A DNA stretch of 64,000 bases from Isoetes taiwanensis (GCA_021234155.1 JAJEKV010000251.1:250001-314000), one strand, 5' to 3'. Positions 21,829-31,659 are shown, counted from the stretch's first letter. The notes: generated by a model from the letters alone, not told the origin. Numbers and translations: made by a program.

Positions 21829-23560
21829 TGGCAATCGCCCCGTTGGTGCGCAATGCAGCATCTTCAACTTGAATTGCATAGATACATCTTGTTGCCCTTT
21901 ATTTCCTACATATTACAGGCATAAGCTTCAGGGCATCGTCTCCGTTAACAAATTCTCCATTAAAAAGGGAATAAACCAAAAAACCACAGGAATAGTTCGT
22001 GGATTCCTTGTAATGACAGCGGATGCAGTAGCGAATGATTACATATGGAATCAGGAGCCAGTGCTTTTTTTTTTTTCCATACTTGCAACAATTTCAAAAT
22101 AATCCAAGCCTCTATCAGCATCTTTATTTCTCCATGTATACATCTGAAGGCACGCTTGGAGATGCCCTTTTTTTATTCCAGTGGCCAAATTTCAAATCTG
22201 CTCCAAAAGGCTTGACATATTTGCTCGATTCTGCCCTTCTTTGTTTTCTAAGCCAGGCCACGACAAACAAGACAAAAACTAGAGATAGAAAGCTTTGTGC
22301 AAGTGCACCACGCGCCCATCCACGATGCTTCTGTTTCGAATCCACGATGCCACCGTCAACAATGTATGTATTCTCATACGAATACAACAAAAAACCATTG
22401 ACAATCATATGTTATCAAAATATGGTTTGTGATTGGGCAAACATTATGGTTGGCTCACTAATTTCATTATTGTGCATTATTATTATTACTATCAGGAATG
22501 GTTGGTTGCCTTTGTGAGCATGTGGATGGAAACTTGAGATTAACTGGGTGAGAAGGGGTCTATGCATACGTTGACTGGCAGAGACGGTGCTATGCATATA
22601 TGGGCATAGACATGCATGTCCAAACCGAAGGTTGGGGGCAAACTAACTAGAAATACACAGCACGCTCTAAAAATACTACTAGTATACCCTCATACAAATA
22701 CAACACCACAATCATATGAAAACCATAGCAAAATGACCGTGTAATTATATATTTTGCGTGATGAACCATTTTTTATGATATTTGTGCAATGTTGGGCTTA
22801 GCCTCAAATTGGATGCACAATATTTACCAAACTATACATTAAAATACCATTTGTCTTTGGGCCTTTGTAGGTTAGAAATGTGCAATAAGAGAACCAAAAG
22901 ATATAAAGTAAAGATTGTTACTTGAGAAAGAATTATTATACATTCAACTCTATAGTTATCAACCTAAGGTATGTTAAAAATATAAACCAAAATGTTGCTT
23001 CCAAACATTTGTGGTGTCTTATGTGCATCCTCATTACATCAAATAATGCAAATTTTGAGATTGTGGTATTAAAGATGTACCAATCAAAACAACGAGAGTT
23101 TTCTAATGCCATTGTTGTGCATAATTCAAGGACGTGGTTGGAGGCATTGCCATTGTATCCCATTGGAATCATGCATTCTCATGTAAAGCATCCTCATTTT
23201 ATTTTTGTGGTACTAGTAAGCTAATTGCAAAAACACAAGCCTTCAAAGCCAAAGCTAATCATCCCATAAGCACTTAAACATCAATATTCAACATCCAACC
23301 ATGTCATCATCCCACTTCATAAGGTGTTGAGTTGAGATTTAAGACTCATTTCTTATTCCATCCATGTCGCCTATGAGGGTTGCATTATTTTACATATCTA
23401 CTTGTGCGAGGCATCGCTAGCCACCTATACAAGTAATTATACAAAATGGTTAAACTCCTTGAGCTAAATAAAAAAAAAAAAAAAAAAAAGAAGGTCCATC
23501 ATATGCATAGAAAGTTCCTTTACGCCCCCCCCCCGGGCGCCCCACGCCGGCCCTATCGTT
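21829..23560. other. Mostly noncoding; one unexplained minus-strand ORF
   Basis: A minus-strand frame (22408-22124, 94 codons) has a hydrophobic segment (FLSLVFVLFVVAWL) flanked by basic residues, with a T run (an A run on that strand) about 60 bases beyond its stop. This could be a small retroposed membrane-protein gene, but I recognise no family. The opposite-strand ORF at 22035-22517 is probably its shadow. The remainder is AT-rich with poly(A) at ~23469-23489 and a C-run at ~23525. Confidence 0.3.
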
Positions 23561-23887
23561 CATTTTGAGAACCATGCCATAAACTCAATTGTCTACCTCA
23601 GCGGGTAGTTTTAACAAACCATATTAATGAATTAGCATAGTTTCAATAACCATTAACAATTGTAATAACCACTATTGTATACATCAAACTATCTCATAAA
23701 TCGTAAGTAATTTTAATAAACTACTATAGTGTCAAAAATCAATATCAATGACCATCCATAAACCACTATCGGTCCTGAGAAACCATTACGGCATGTGGTT
23801 TTCTGCTATCATATAAATTCATGCATAAAAAACCACATATACCATGGTTTTTAGATGATTTCAATAGTTCATTTTTGGGCTCCTTGT

Positions 23888-24442
23888 GCTTGGCATGTTG
23901 GAGCCTAGGTGTCTTGTTGGAGCCCGCGTGCATGTTTGAGCCACCTTGGCATGTCTGAGCCACCTTGGCATGTTGGAGCCTAGGTGGCATGTTCGAGCCA
24001 CCTTGGCATGTTGGAGCCTGCGGCATTTTGGAGCCTAGGTGGCATGTTTGAGCCACCTTAGCATGTCTGAACCAACTTGGCATGTTGGAGCCTAGGTGGC
24101 ATTTCAGAGCCTAGGTGGCATGTTTGAGCCACCTTGCCATTTTGGACCCTAGGTGGCACGTTGGAGCCTTAGGTGGCATGTTGAAGCCTAGGTGGCATGT
24201 TGGAGCCCGCGTGGCATTTTTGAGCCACCTTGGCATGTTTGGGCCCATGGCATGTTTGAACCACCTTGGCATGTTTGAGCCACCTTGGCATGTTGGAGCC
24301 TAGGTGGCATGTTGGAGATTGCGTGGCATGTTTGAGCCAACTTGGCATGTTTGAGCCTAGGTGGCATGTTGGAGCCTAGGTGGCATGTTTGAGCCACCTT
24401 AGCATGTTGGAGTCTACATGACATGTTGGAGCCCACGAGGCA
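23888..24442 (+). repeat. 19-bp minisatellite, array B
   Basis: The family and orientation match array A at 10080, with about 28 units. Slots TAGGT and ACCTT often alternate, with some CGCGT, CACGT and truncated units. Three unit types read in series on the minus strand give the 19-residue phrase PRLQHAKVAQTCHLGSNMP, which explains the long open frames there. AT-rich DNA with ACCACTAT- and AATAACCATTA-like phrases precedes it (23580-23860). Confidence 0.9.
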
Positions 24443-24540
24443 AGAACTGGAAAAGCAAAGTAACATAAAATAAAGTCAAGAGTCTTCATCCTCAAACAAA
24501 ATAGAAATGAAAAAAAGTTACTGTAATGCTTGATCTACTT

Positions 24541-24759
24541 TGTCACATCAATTATCAGATTATTTGTCAGATCTTGCGTCAAATATATCGTCAAAATATT
24601 CGTCAAAAATTATTCGTCAAAAGTTTCGTCAGGTGAAACGTCAGTTTTTACGTAAAAAATTTTCGTCAATGTTTTCGTCAGACATATCGTCAGGCATTTC
24701 GTCAGACATATCGTCATGAGATTCGTCAGAAAAATCGTCAGATATTTCGTCAGAAAGTT
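24541..24759. repeat. 12-bp periodic CGTCA array
   Basis: CGTCA starts at 24577, 24589, 24601, 24615, 24627, 24639, 24664, 24676, 24688, 24700, 24712, 24724, 24736 and 24748. A variant (CGTAA) falls at 24651, and degenerate TGTCA/TATCA copies extend the period back to 24541. Spacing is 12 bases except one 14 and one 13. The bases between are AT-rich. TGACG/CGTCA is the core of plant bZIP (TGA, as-1-type) sites. Confidence 0.9.
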
Positions 24760-24763
24760 CCAT
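24641..24763 (-). CDS. Short acidic repeat ORF (40 residues)
   Basis: Minus-strand ATG at 24763, stop TGA at 24643-24641. The 12-bp array is read as four-residue steps of the form Ser-Asp-Glu/Asp-X (for example MSDEMPDDMSDE), ending FLRKN. About 40% of residues are Asp or Glu. It stays open only where the period is exactly 12; the 13-base step at 24651-24664 shifts the frame and brings the stop. There is no known family. It may be a fragment of an acidic low-complexity exon or a chance product of the array. Confidence 0.25.
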   Translation of the reverse strand: MELSDEISDDFSDESHDDMSDEMPDDMSDENIDENFLRKN

Positions 24764-24774
24764 TTTTTTATGAA

Positions 24775-24885
24775 TACAGTTTTAATCATAACTTTTGATC
24801 CAGGGGTCCGTTTTGGATGAAATTTGATGCGTTAGAAAGCTCTCTTTGTGATCTGTCTAATGATGTATAGTATGGGTGCTATTTC
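24775..24885 (+). repeat. Conserved core shared with the 45-kb and 62-kb elements
   Basis: ATCATAACTTTTGATCCAG followed by GCGTTAGAAAGCTCTCT and a GATGTATAGTATGG segment is the reverse complement of sequence at about 45080-45190 and 62310-62420. About 110 bases align by eye. It is therefore a diverged third piece of that dispersed family in opposite orientation. Confidence 0.7.
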
Positions 24886-25545
24886 TTCATATAGCCTAGA
24901 ATGATAGGAAGCTCTTCATATGGCTTAGAATGAGAGCTGAAACCTGATATTGGCTTCAATGCCTCTTTTAAATGCTAGGTGTTTTGCAAAAGCTCGCATT
25001 TGGCTCATTGAGATGACTTTGGTATGCCTTGCTCCTTTTACTTTAATGGTATAGCCATTTTTATGAAATCAAGGATGCTACAATTTCGGCCGGATAAAAC
25101 ATTTGTGCACTCTACACTGTCTATGTGTGTGCTCAAAATTGGTAAATTTGAATTGACAAGATATTTGAGGTTCGAATTTCGTTTATTCCCTACAATACAA
25201 TGGTAAGTTTGGAATACATACTACATGGGTGCATAATACATATTCAAGTAAATACACTGAGGTTCTTGCTCATACTATGGGATCTTAATGTTTTCTTAAA
25301 CTTAGAGATGATGAATGGCTTGAATGCCTAGTTGAGGAAGGATTTTATTGCATGGCCATAATAATATTCTAAAATTGGAAAGTCATGGCTTTTAGCTTTG
25401 GAAAGAGAGGCAAAGATTTTTTTTACCTTTGGCAACCATTGCCACCATTATGGAAAAAATACAGCATGGGGGACTCGTACCACCACGGGAAAAATACACC
25501 ATAGCATTGGGCTCTAGAATAAACTCCAATTGTTCCATGTTGGGG
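24886..25545. other. No gene recognised
   Basis: AT-rich DNA with a few short ORFs. No motif or element end was identified. Confidence 0.45.
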
Positions 25546-25575
25546 CCACGTGGCATGTTTGAGCCACCTTGGATC
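25546..25575 (+). repeat. Isolated minisatellite units
   Basis: CACGTGGCATGTTTGAGCC followed by ACCTTGG is one and a half units of the 19-bp family, stranded about 1.1 kb right of array B. Confidence 0.75.
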
Positions 25576-25669
25576 TAACTGTTGAAGGTATTTTCCATGA
25601 ATGTACAACAATATGTTATATTCCCAAATTTAAGCACAAACAATATTCCAGGTGGTGGTGCTTTGCTTA

Positions 25670-26350
25670 AGATAAAGCCTAAAAAAAAACTCAAAAAAAC
25701 CATACTTCCTTAAGAAATAGCTACTTAAAAACTACACCTAGTTATAAACCACACCACTAATAAAACCCGCACTTAAAAAAAACAACCACTTAAAACTACA
25801 TCTCATCGATAAACTACACCTCAAAAAACCATACCTAGCTACTTAAAAACTGCACCTAGTTATATAAGCCACACCTCAAAAAAACCATACTTCTTAAAAC
25901 GTAGCTTCTTAAAAACTAAACTTCAGAAAACCATACTTCATTAAAAAACAGCCACTTAAAAACTACACCCACTTATAAACCACACTTTAAAAACCATACT
26001 TCTTCAAAAAACAGCTATTTAAAAACTACACTTACTTATAAACCACACCTCAAAAAATAACACCTCGATTAAAAAAATCACACCACTTCATAAAACTATA
26101 CTTCCTTAAAAAACAACCACTTTAAAACTACACATCCTTATAAACCACACCTCAAAAAACTACACTTCCATAAAAAACCACTACTTAAAAACTACACCTA
26201 GTTATAAACCACACCTCAAAAAACAACGCCTTCTTAAAAACAACACCCTCTTTTAAAAAAAAAACAACACTTCCTTTAAAAAAACCACACCTTAAAAAAA
26301 GACCACACCTTAAAAAAAAAAAAAAAAAAACTATAGCTCCTTAAAAAAAA
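25670..26350. repeat. A/C-rich degenerate tandem repeat
   Basis: About 680 bases built from AACTACACCTAGTTATAAACC, ACACCTCAAAAAACCA and CTTCCTTAAAAAACAGC-like phrases repeated with variation. Phrases recur at roughly 18-22 bases with a looser ~65-base higher order. The plus strand has almost no G. No coding potential. Confidence 0.75.
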
Positions 26351-27033
26351 CTACACCACCTTCTTAATAAACCACATCTCCACATAATCACATGTAGATT
26401 TTTTTGAACAACGACATGTGGTCTTTTTTTTACTGTTGTTCTTAAGTGTGGACCCAGAATTGGGGTGGTTGTGACTTGCTGAATCGCCTAAAAACATTGG
26501 TGGAATATTGACTGTTACATATGCATCAAGGATCTCATATCTCTTGTTAATTTTCTTGCTATTCATGTGGACAATATGCTGTTGTAGAATCTGCTTTGAT
26601 GCAAGCCTCTTATACAATAGATTTTTCTTGAACTGGTTGGAATCATGCACATATCCCATCTTACTAACACAAAAATTGATAAACATTTGAGAATGTGTTA
26701 TTACCTTGCATCAGGCAGGAATGTCTCTTATATCTGATGTAGTAGTCATCCCCTTTGTCTTTCTTCCATGGCTTCCTGTACAAAAAAATATGAGAACCAT
26801 CAACAGCACCAAAAAATATTAGGCAAGCGTGTGGCATCTCGGAACTCCATAATATCTAGCAGTCTTTGGTCCGAGGGCATGGCAATAAATTTCTTGTAAA
26901 GCGTGGTTTTGGAAGCAAGAGTTAATGTCACGTTCTTGGTATATTTCTGGATAGTTCCTTTTCCAACATAAAACCTTTGGCCAACATGTAAAGACATCTC
27001 ACCACGAGAAAAAAAATAGGGAACCATAGCTAC
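26351..27033 (-). pseudogene. PIF/Harbinger transposase remnant
   Basis: Read on the minus strand, 27033-26800 gives VPYFFSRGEMSLHVGQRF, VGKGTIQKYT and a PSDQRL...FRDATRLPNIF segment. This is the DNA-binding/early nuclease part of Harbinger (DDE_4) transposases. After a one-base frameshift near 26812 the first catalytic-Asp motif GAVDGSH is followed by RKPWKKDKGDDYYIRYK. A donor-like CAAG|GTAATA lies at 26705. 26690-26351 then carries VHDSNQF...LLYKRL, the second Asp block. The right end is cut by the LTR starting at 27034, so the N-terminal part is missing here. It is inactive. Confidence 0.8.
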
Positions 27034-28592
27034 TGTGACGTTCCACATATTTATACGATATACGTATAAATATATTGACACGTCACGCAGTAAGAATACG
27101 CCACCGTAGGGCATGTTAACCTAGGGGGTTGACCTAAAAGGGATTAATTTAGCTATGCTAAATTAATAAGGGGCTAAGTCAATTGCCTATAATTAAGGGA
27201 TAATTATCTAAATAACTTAATTAAGCTAATTAAGTTAGGCTAATTGATTATTTAGGAAGGGGACACTTGGCCAAACTCGATTGGCCAGCAGGAAGCTGCT
27301 ACGTTGGGCCAGCAAATTGGATCCTAACCCCAATTAGTCCCCAAATCGATTCCAAGGAGAGGAGCTGCTGGGCGCCCAGATTGATTGAAGATGGAGATGC
27401 CACATGAGAATGGATCCAGCAGGAATTCGGGTTAGTGGATAGATTAGCTTGACATTTCTAGGGCCAGCGCCTCTGTCAGTCTTATCCGCTTGTCTTTGGT
27501 TATGTTTAACCCTTGTTTGATAGTTAGAACTGTTCTCAATTATGGATTATGCTTGTGATGTATGGATGGATATATCTTTGCTAGTATCTTTGTTAGTTCT
27601 TCCTGAAAGCAGGGTTTAAAGGGGGGTAGAGACCTCTGAGCCCATGTATTGTTGTATGCTCCTAGATAGAGCCTTGTATTATTCCCATTAGATGCGTCCT
27701 GTGCACAAGATCCCACCGAGTTGTGGAAACTATGGCATGATTGAAGCACCAGACAAGGGGCCGTAGGGATGAAGTGTGGGGTGGGGTCTCGCCTGAGCAT
27801 AAAAGGCTACGGGGACTCCTTCAGTGAGCTAGGCCTGATAGCTGGCCAGTGAACCCGGCCGGGTATGGGTCTGACACTCCCTAGGTACAGTTGTGTGAGC
27901 ACCCTATACTTTGAGTAGAATTAGGGGAGTAAGTCGGGTACGGATGCGGGGATCGCTGAGGCGGCACGCATTCTCTAGCTCACCCATGGATTCACTACGA
28001 CCCTGGGAGGGGATACTTCCCTGACCTGCCTCATCGGACTGGGGAGATGTAACCCAGAGTAGTCCTGAAGGGTGATGCCTTGGGATTGCGTCTCCGGAAG
28101 GCTACAATGACGCCATAGCTTGATTCAGCTCATCTGCAAAGTGTGCACAGGAGGGGCGGATGGAGTGGACAAGCCGATGTTCTATGCCAGCCAACGCCAT
28201 GCCAAGATTCGGTCTGCTGATCTCTTGAGACCTAGCCGTCAGTTGAACCTCACTGGAGTCTGAGCCGGGGTAGAACCTTGGGTTTGGGGAGTTTTCTCTA
28301 GTACTAAATGTGTTCTCTCTGTTATCATCAGTTGGATGGATGTGCCACCCTTCGTGGTGGTTATTTATGATATGATTATGTTGTATGCTAACTTGTATTC
28401 ACGCTTCCGCGACATAGGAGTCCCATCGAAGGCATGGGCCGAATGACACCTCCGTGTCCTTCACCCGGGCACCTTCCATGGATGGTCCGAGTTAGACGGA
28501 GGGCCCTGCTTATGGCAAGTTGGTTGCCTTGGGAGGGGAAAGTCCCCGTATGTATACGACCAGAGTGCCGTATATATTCAAGGAGCGTCACA
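27034..28592 (+). repeat. 5' LTR (1559 bp) of an LTR retrotransposon
   Basis: It starts TGTGACGTTCC and ends GGAGCGTCACA, imperfect inverted termini with TG...CA. The right end is one base before a perfect initiator-tRNA-Met primer-binding site. The left end falls inside Harbinger transposase coding sequence. A diverged relic of its 3' part lies at 46870-47300. No matching 3' LTR was found in the window, so the element is incomplete or extensively rearranged. The length fits gypsy-like or large non-autonomous elements. Confidence 0.88.
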
Positions 28593-28593
28593 G

Positions 28594-28605
28594 TGGTATC
28601 AGAGC
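28594..28605 (+). other. Primer-binding site (tRNA-Met initiator)
   Basis: TGGTATCAGAGC is the standard plant LTR-retrotransposon site complementary to the 3' end of initiator tRNA-Met. It starts two bases after the LTR's last base. It fixes the element's orientation as plus. Confidence 0.92.
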
Positions 28606-29296
28606 CGTGATTTTTGGTTGTCTGAAATCATAGCACTGACCAAACCTCTAACTCGTTAGTTCGGTAGTTAGGTGGGAGTTTAAGCTAGTTGGACTGCTTA
28701 ACCTTTCAATGTTTGGTTTTGTGCTAGGCTAATGTAATAAGTTGTGAGTTTTAGGAAGTTTAGGACGATTTTGGAGGGAGAAAGTGGCGATTGGAGGACC
28801 CAAGTTTAGAAGGGCCATAACTTTTTGTAGGTAGTTCGGATGAAAGCGAAAATGGTTCCAATGGATCGGGCACATCCCAAATATCCTAGGGGGTGTGATT
28901 CCCGAGGTCGAAGAGTCAACACCAGGCCGAAAAGTCCAAAGGGGCGCTGCTGTCGGATGAGGTGTTTCCTTCGAGAAGTTAGGAGCGTATGACGCTAACA
29001 GCGTCCCATACGGTCGCGTGTATAAAAATACGCCGCCCGTTTTTTTTTTGAAAAAAAAAATTTGAAAAAAAAAAAGTTTAGATTCAAATTTGTGTTTCTT
29101 TTTCTGAAAAGTGTGTTTGTTGAGACGTCTTCCTGCCCCCATAGCCGCCGGAGTAGAGCTCGCCTGCCGCCATAGCCGACCTTGCATGTTACCCTGCTGC
29201 TACCCTAACCGCCTAGCGCCTCCCTTCTGACCCTAGCGCCACCTATCCTAGCCCAAGCGCCCACTTCTTACCCCTAAATACCCGCTGGTCGCCACC

Positions 29297-29992
29297 ATGC
29301 CGCGCTTCAAGCTTACAGTAGACCTAAAGAAGATGAATGTCTTCCAGCTGTATAGCGCGCTAGTAGACCATCTCTCAGATGATAGTTCCATGGTCGACAC
29401 CGTTCTAGACCTGCTTGTAACCCATTTCACTGAGAACTGTAGAATCCCATACCCTATCTTTCATTTCAATGAACGCTTCCTTATGAAGCTAAATGAAGCT
29501 AATGCAGCCTACACTTTAGTACAGCAGTCTGACCAAGCTTACGCTATAGTTAAGTATTATCCGCTAGCAGGCTCAGAGGAGGATTCCGTAGAGCTTATCC
29601 GAACTGAGGCCCAAAGGATTCTGCACCTTGCTAGGATAGAGGACCTCCAGCAAATAGCTAGTGGCCTCCCAGAAGAGCGAGCTAGCCGTTTTTATTACCT
29701 TGGTAGAGGCCATGTGCTTATGTACAGGGACCATTACAATCTCCCTCCCTTTTACTGGAATGCAGAACTGAATAGCTTCATCTTCAAAACTGTTCCACCT
29801 AGCTTCACACAAGACCGCATGGAACTCGTTGAAGCCGATATGCGAGCTCACCCAGACCGGTACCATACGGAGATTGCAAGGCGAACACAAGTGCGCCAGG
29901 ACAGGGAGGCCCGGGATGCTGAGACAGAGCGGATCCAGAGAGAGCAGGAGGTTGCCCAAACACAAATAGGGGGCGCTGGATCAAAATGTTGA
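29297..29992 (+). CDS. Open ORF in gag position, unrecognised
   Basis: 231 residues, first ORF after the primer-binding site. The start context is GCCACCATG, a strong initiation context. The protein is mostly helical in appearance, with a Phe/Leu-rich N-terminal part, a Tyr/Pro-rich centre (DHYNLPPFYWN) and a C-terminal Arg/Glu/Gln run (about 190-225) suggestive of coiled coil or RNA contact. No retrotransposon gag signature, CCHC knuckle or protease was recognised. The frame is uninterrupted although the following region is broken, so it may be younger or under constraint. It ends in a near-repeat (GGATCAAAATGTTG, then GGATCAACATGTTG). Confidence 0.6.
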   Translation: MPRFKLTVDLKKMNVFQLYSALVDHLSDDSSMVDTVLDLLVTHFTENCRIPYPIFHFNERFLMKLNEANAAYTLVQQSDQAYAIVKYYPLAGSEEDSVELIRTEAQRILHLARIEDLQQIASGLPEERASRFYYLGRGHVLMYRDHYNLPPFYWNAELNSFIFKTVPPSFTQDRMELVEADMRAHPDRYHTEIARRTQVRQDREARDAETERIQREQEVAQTQIGGAGSKC

Positions 29993-30525
29993 TCGTGAGG
30001 GGGGATCAACATGTTGTGCGTGAAACCGAGGGAAGATGGGGTAAACGGAAGAGGAAGCCGACGGCCAACAAGGGGAGGGTGTCCAAAGATAAGACCCGGC
30101 CGCAGAAGGATGCCCAAATCGGGTAAGAAAAAACATCTAAGACAAATACGGGAGCAAATAATGCAAAGGGCTTAAACATCCCACGACCGTACGGAAGTCC
30201 TTACCCTTATGCCCAAAATACTGCTAGGGCGAGGAAGCCCCCTGATTCTCGACCGCACGGTAGCCCTCCGAGATTCGAAATACCGTAAGACGACGGAACC
30301 CTTAATACACCGGCTACCTTTCCAGCGTCTAGTCCACGAAATTGCCCAAGAATTCAAGACCGACCTGAGGTTTCAAGCCTTCGCTCTACTCGCACTTCAG
30401 GAAGCCGCAAAGGCGTACCTTGTTGAAATTTTGAGTGATGCTAATCTGTGTGCAATCCATGCTAAAAGAGTTTAATGCCCAAGGATATCCAGCTCGCGCG
30501 AAGAATCCGAGGCGAATTTTGCTAA
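29993..30525 (+). pseudogene. Histone H3-fold pseudogene with CENH3-like residues
   Basis: The core at 30257-30475 reads [17 protein letters not shown], then [20 protein letters not shown], then [10 protein letters not shown] and [12 protein letters not shown]. This is the histone H3 alpha-N to alpha-2 region. A frameshift at 30475 leads to MPKDIQLARRIRGEF (30475-30519), the normal H3 C-terminus, and stop at 30525. Just upstream in another frame RKPPDSRP (to ~30255) matches the H3 segment before the core, so a second frameshift lies at ~30256. Still upstream (30034-30234) the same frame is Lys/Arg/Pro/Thr-rich like a long CENH3-type tail, with one stop. [13 protein letters not shown] and [11 protein letters not shown] recall plant CENH3, but loop 1 has canonical H3 length. 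One residue is missing in alpha-N. Confidence 0.8.
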
Positions 30526-30716
30526 GTATTGAAAATCTCTTTTTCTTCTATTGTAAAAATTTTGTGACATATATTTACGTAAAATATCCCTTTTTGGAAG
30601 TTATAAAATCAAAATTGTGTCTTTTCGTCACTTTTTGTATATATAAATGTAAGTTATTAAATAAAAAAATATTTTTTTAATGACCTAGGAAAACGTGCCA
30701 AAAAGTATAAAGTCAC
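30526..30716. other. AT-rich spacer
   Basis: Strongly AT-rich DNA after the H3-like sequence, possibly its former 3' untranslated region. No motif is visible. Confidence 0.4.
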
Positions 30717-31112
30717 TTTTTTTTTTTAAGAACTGTGTCATCAATATATTAAAAGAATGGTAATGTTACAAAGCAATTGAGGAGGAAGGAGAACCGCCCC
30801 AAAGAGACAGCGATACCTCGACACTCCACAACAAACTCACAGAAAAACTGCAACTCTACTGCTGTACAAACCGACCATCACCATCTACAACACCCAAGAA
30901 GTCCCGCCAAATGGCAAACTTCCGCTCTACTACTCCCGGGAACACCAGAAAGCTTTGAAATAGATTGTACCTAAGTCGAGGAATCAGAGAGGCTGCAGGG
31001 TGCTGAATCCCCTGAAAGATCCACAACCGCCGCCGCTTCCAAATCAGCCACACCAACCAAGCCACGCACCATACTCTTGAATAACCAAGAGTATCTAATT
31101 CTGGAGGATATT
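30717..31112 (-). mobile_element. 5'-truncated LINE tail, minus strand
   Basis: The T run 30717-30727 is a minus-strand poly(A). On that strand the sequence codes for a LINE ORF2 C-terminus: CVAWLVWLIWKRRRLWIFQG, then a Leu/Phe/Arg region. This matches the Trp-rich IWKHRN..F block found in plant L1 ORF2, including the copy ending at 42794. A short 3' untranslated region with AATATATTGATGACACAG precedes the tail. The 5' end is approximate and no clear target duplication was seen. Confidence 0.75.
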
Positions 31113-31163
31113 ATGTGGGTTTACCGTGTCATCGCCGACATGCGGAGCCGGCAAAAGATATAA

Positions 31164-31658
31164 GTCCTCTATGACCTTGCGGAATACTGCCAGGAAGACT
31201 TCGTCGATTTCACAACGCCTGTTGTGTATCCGCCGCAAGTTCAAGGTTTGTTTGCATTCCAGCCAGAGGAGATTGAGCCCGTTGAGACCCTTTTGTCTCT
31301 CCGGCAGTTCCTATTGACCGATGAGCCACAGCCTCCTGAGGAGCAGTTTGCGGCCATCATGCGACCTCCTCCTACAAGTCAGCCATTGCAGATCACTATG
31401 GCAGAGGTGGATCAAGAGGAAGAAGATCTTTGTGATACCAAGATAAGTCTTCGGGATGACAAAGAAGAAGCAGAGCAGGAGAATATACCTGTCAACTTGG
31501 AAAAGGAAGCAGAGACCTCAAGGGATCCACAAATCAAGGCAATGGGCAATCACTTAACCCGATTTTTCCTTTCTGCCTTCCAGCAAGGTGAGGTTCTCTT
31601 CTTCTCCAAGTATTTGGGGCCTGGATCGGAAGCATCCATGGAATGTAGAAGTGTCTAA
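31164..31658 (+). CDS. Unrecognised acidic ORF
   Basis: Open from after TAA 31161-31163 to TAG 31656-31658, about 164 codons, with no early ATG. A first part (YCQEDFVDFTTPVVYPPQVQ) is followed by a Pro/Glu-rich stretch and an Asp/Glu/Lys-rich stretch, then HLTRFFLSAFQQGEVLF. AAGGTGAGG near 31586 is a possible splice donor. Composition and length favour a real exon or a retroelement fragment over chance. It lies inside the possible internal region of the 27-kb LTR element but shows no gag-pol motif. Function unknown. Confidence 0.35.
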   Translation, partial: VLYDLAEYCQEDFVDFTTPVVYPPQVQGLFAFQPEEIEPVETLLSLRQFLLTDEPQPPEEQFAAIMRPPPTSQPLQITMAEVDQEEEDLCDTKISLRDDKEEAEQENIPVNLEKEAETSRDPQIKAMGNHLTRFFLSAFQQGEVLFFSKYLGPGSEASMECRSV

Positions 31659-31659
31659 A

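Noticed and set aside
15340-21850. Target-site duplication for the intact LINE
   Set aside because: Sequence after the poly(A) was compared by eye with 14-15.4 kb and no convincing direct repeat was found.
23766-24466. Long ORFs across minisatellite B
   Set aside because: They are read-through of a 19-bp unit in successive frames (57 bases give a 19-residue period) and show no other coding evidence.
30717-31120. Target-site duplication for the minus-strand LINE tail
   Set aside because: Only a partial AARAGTAT similarity between the flanks; too weak to claim.
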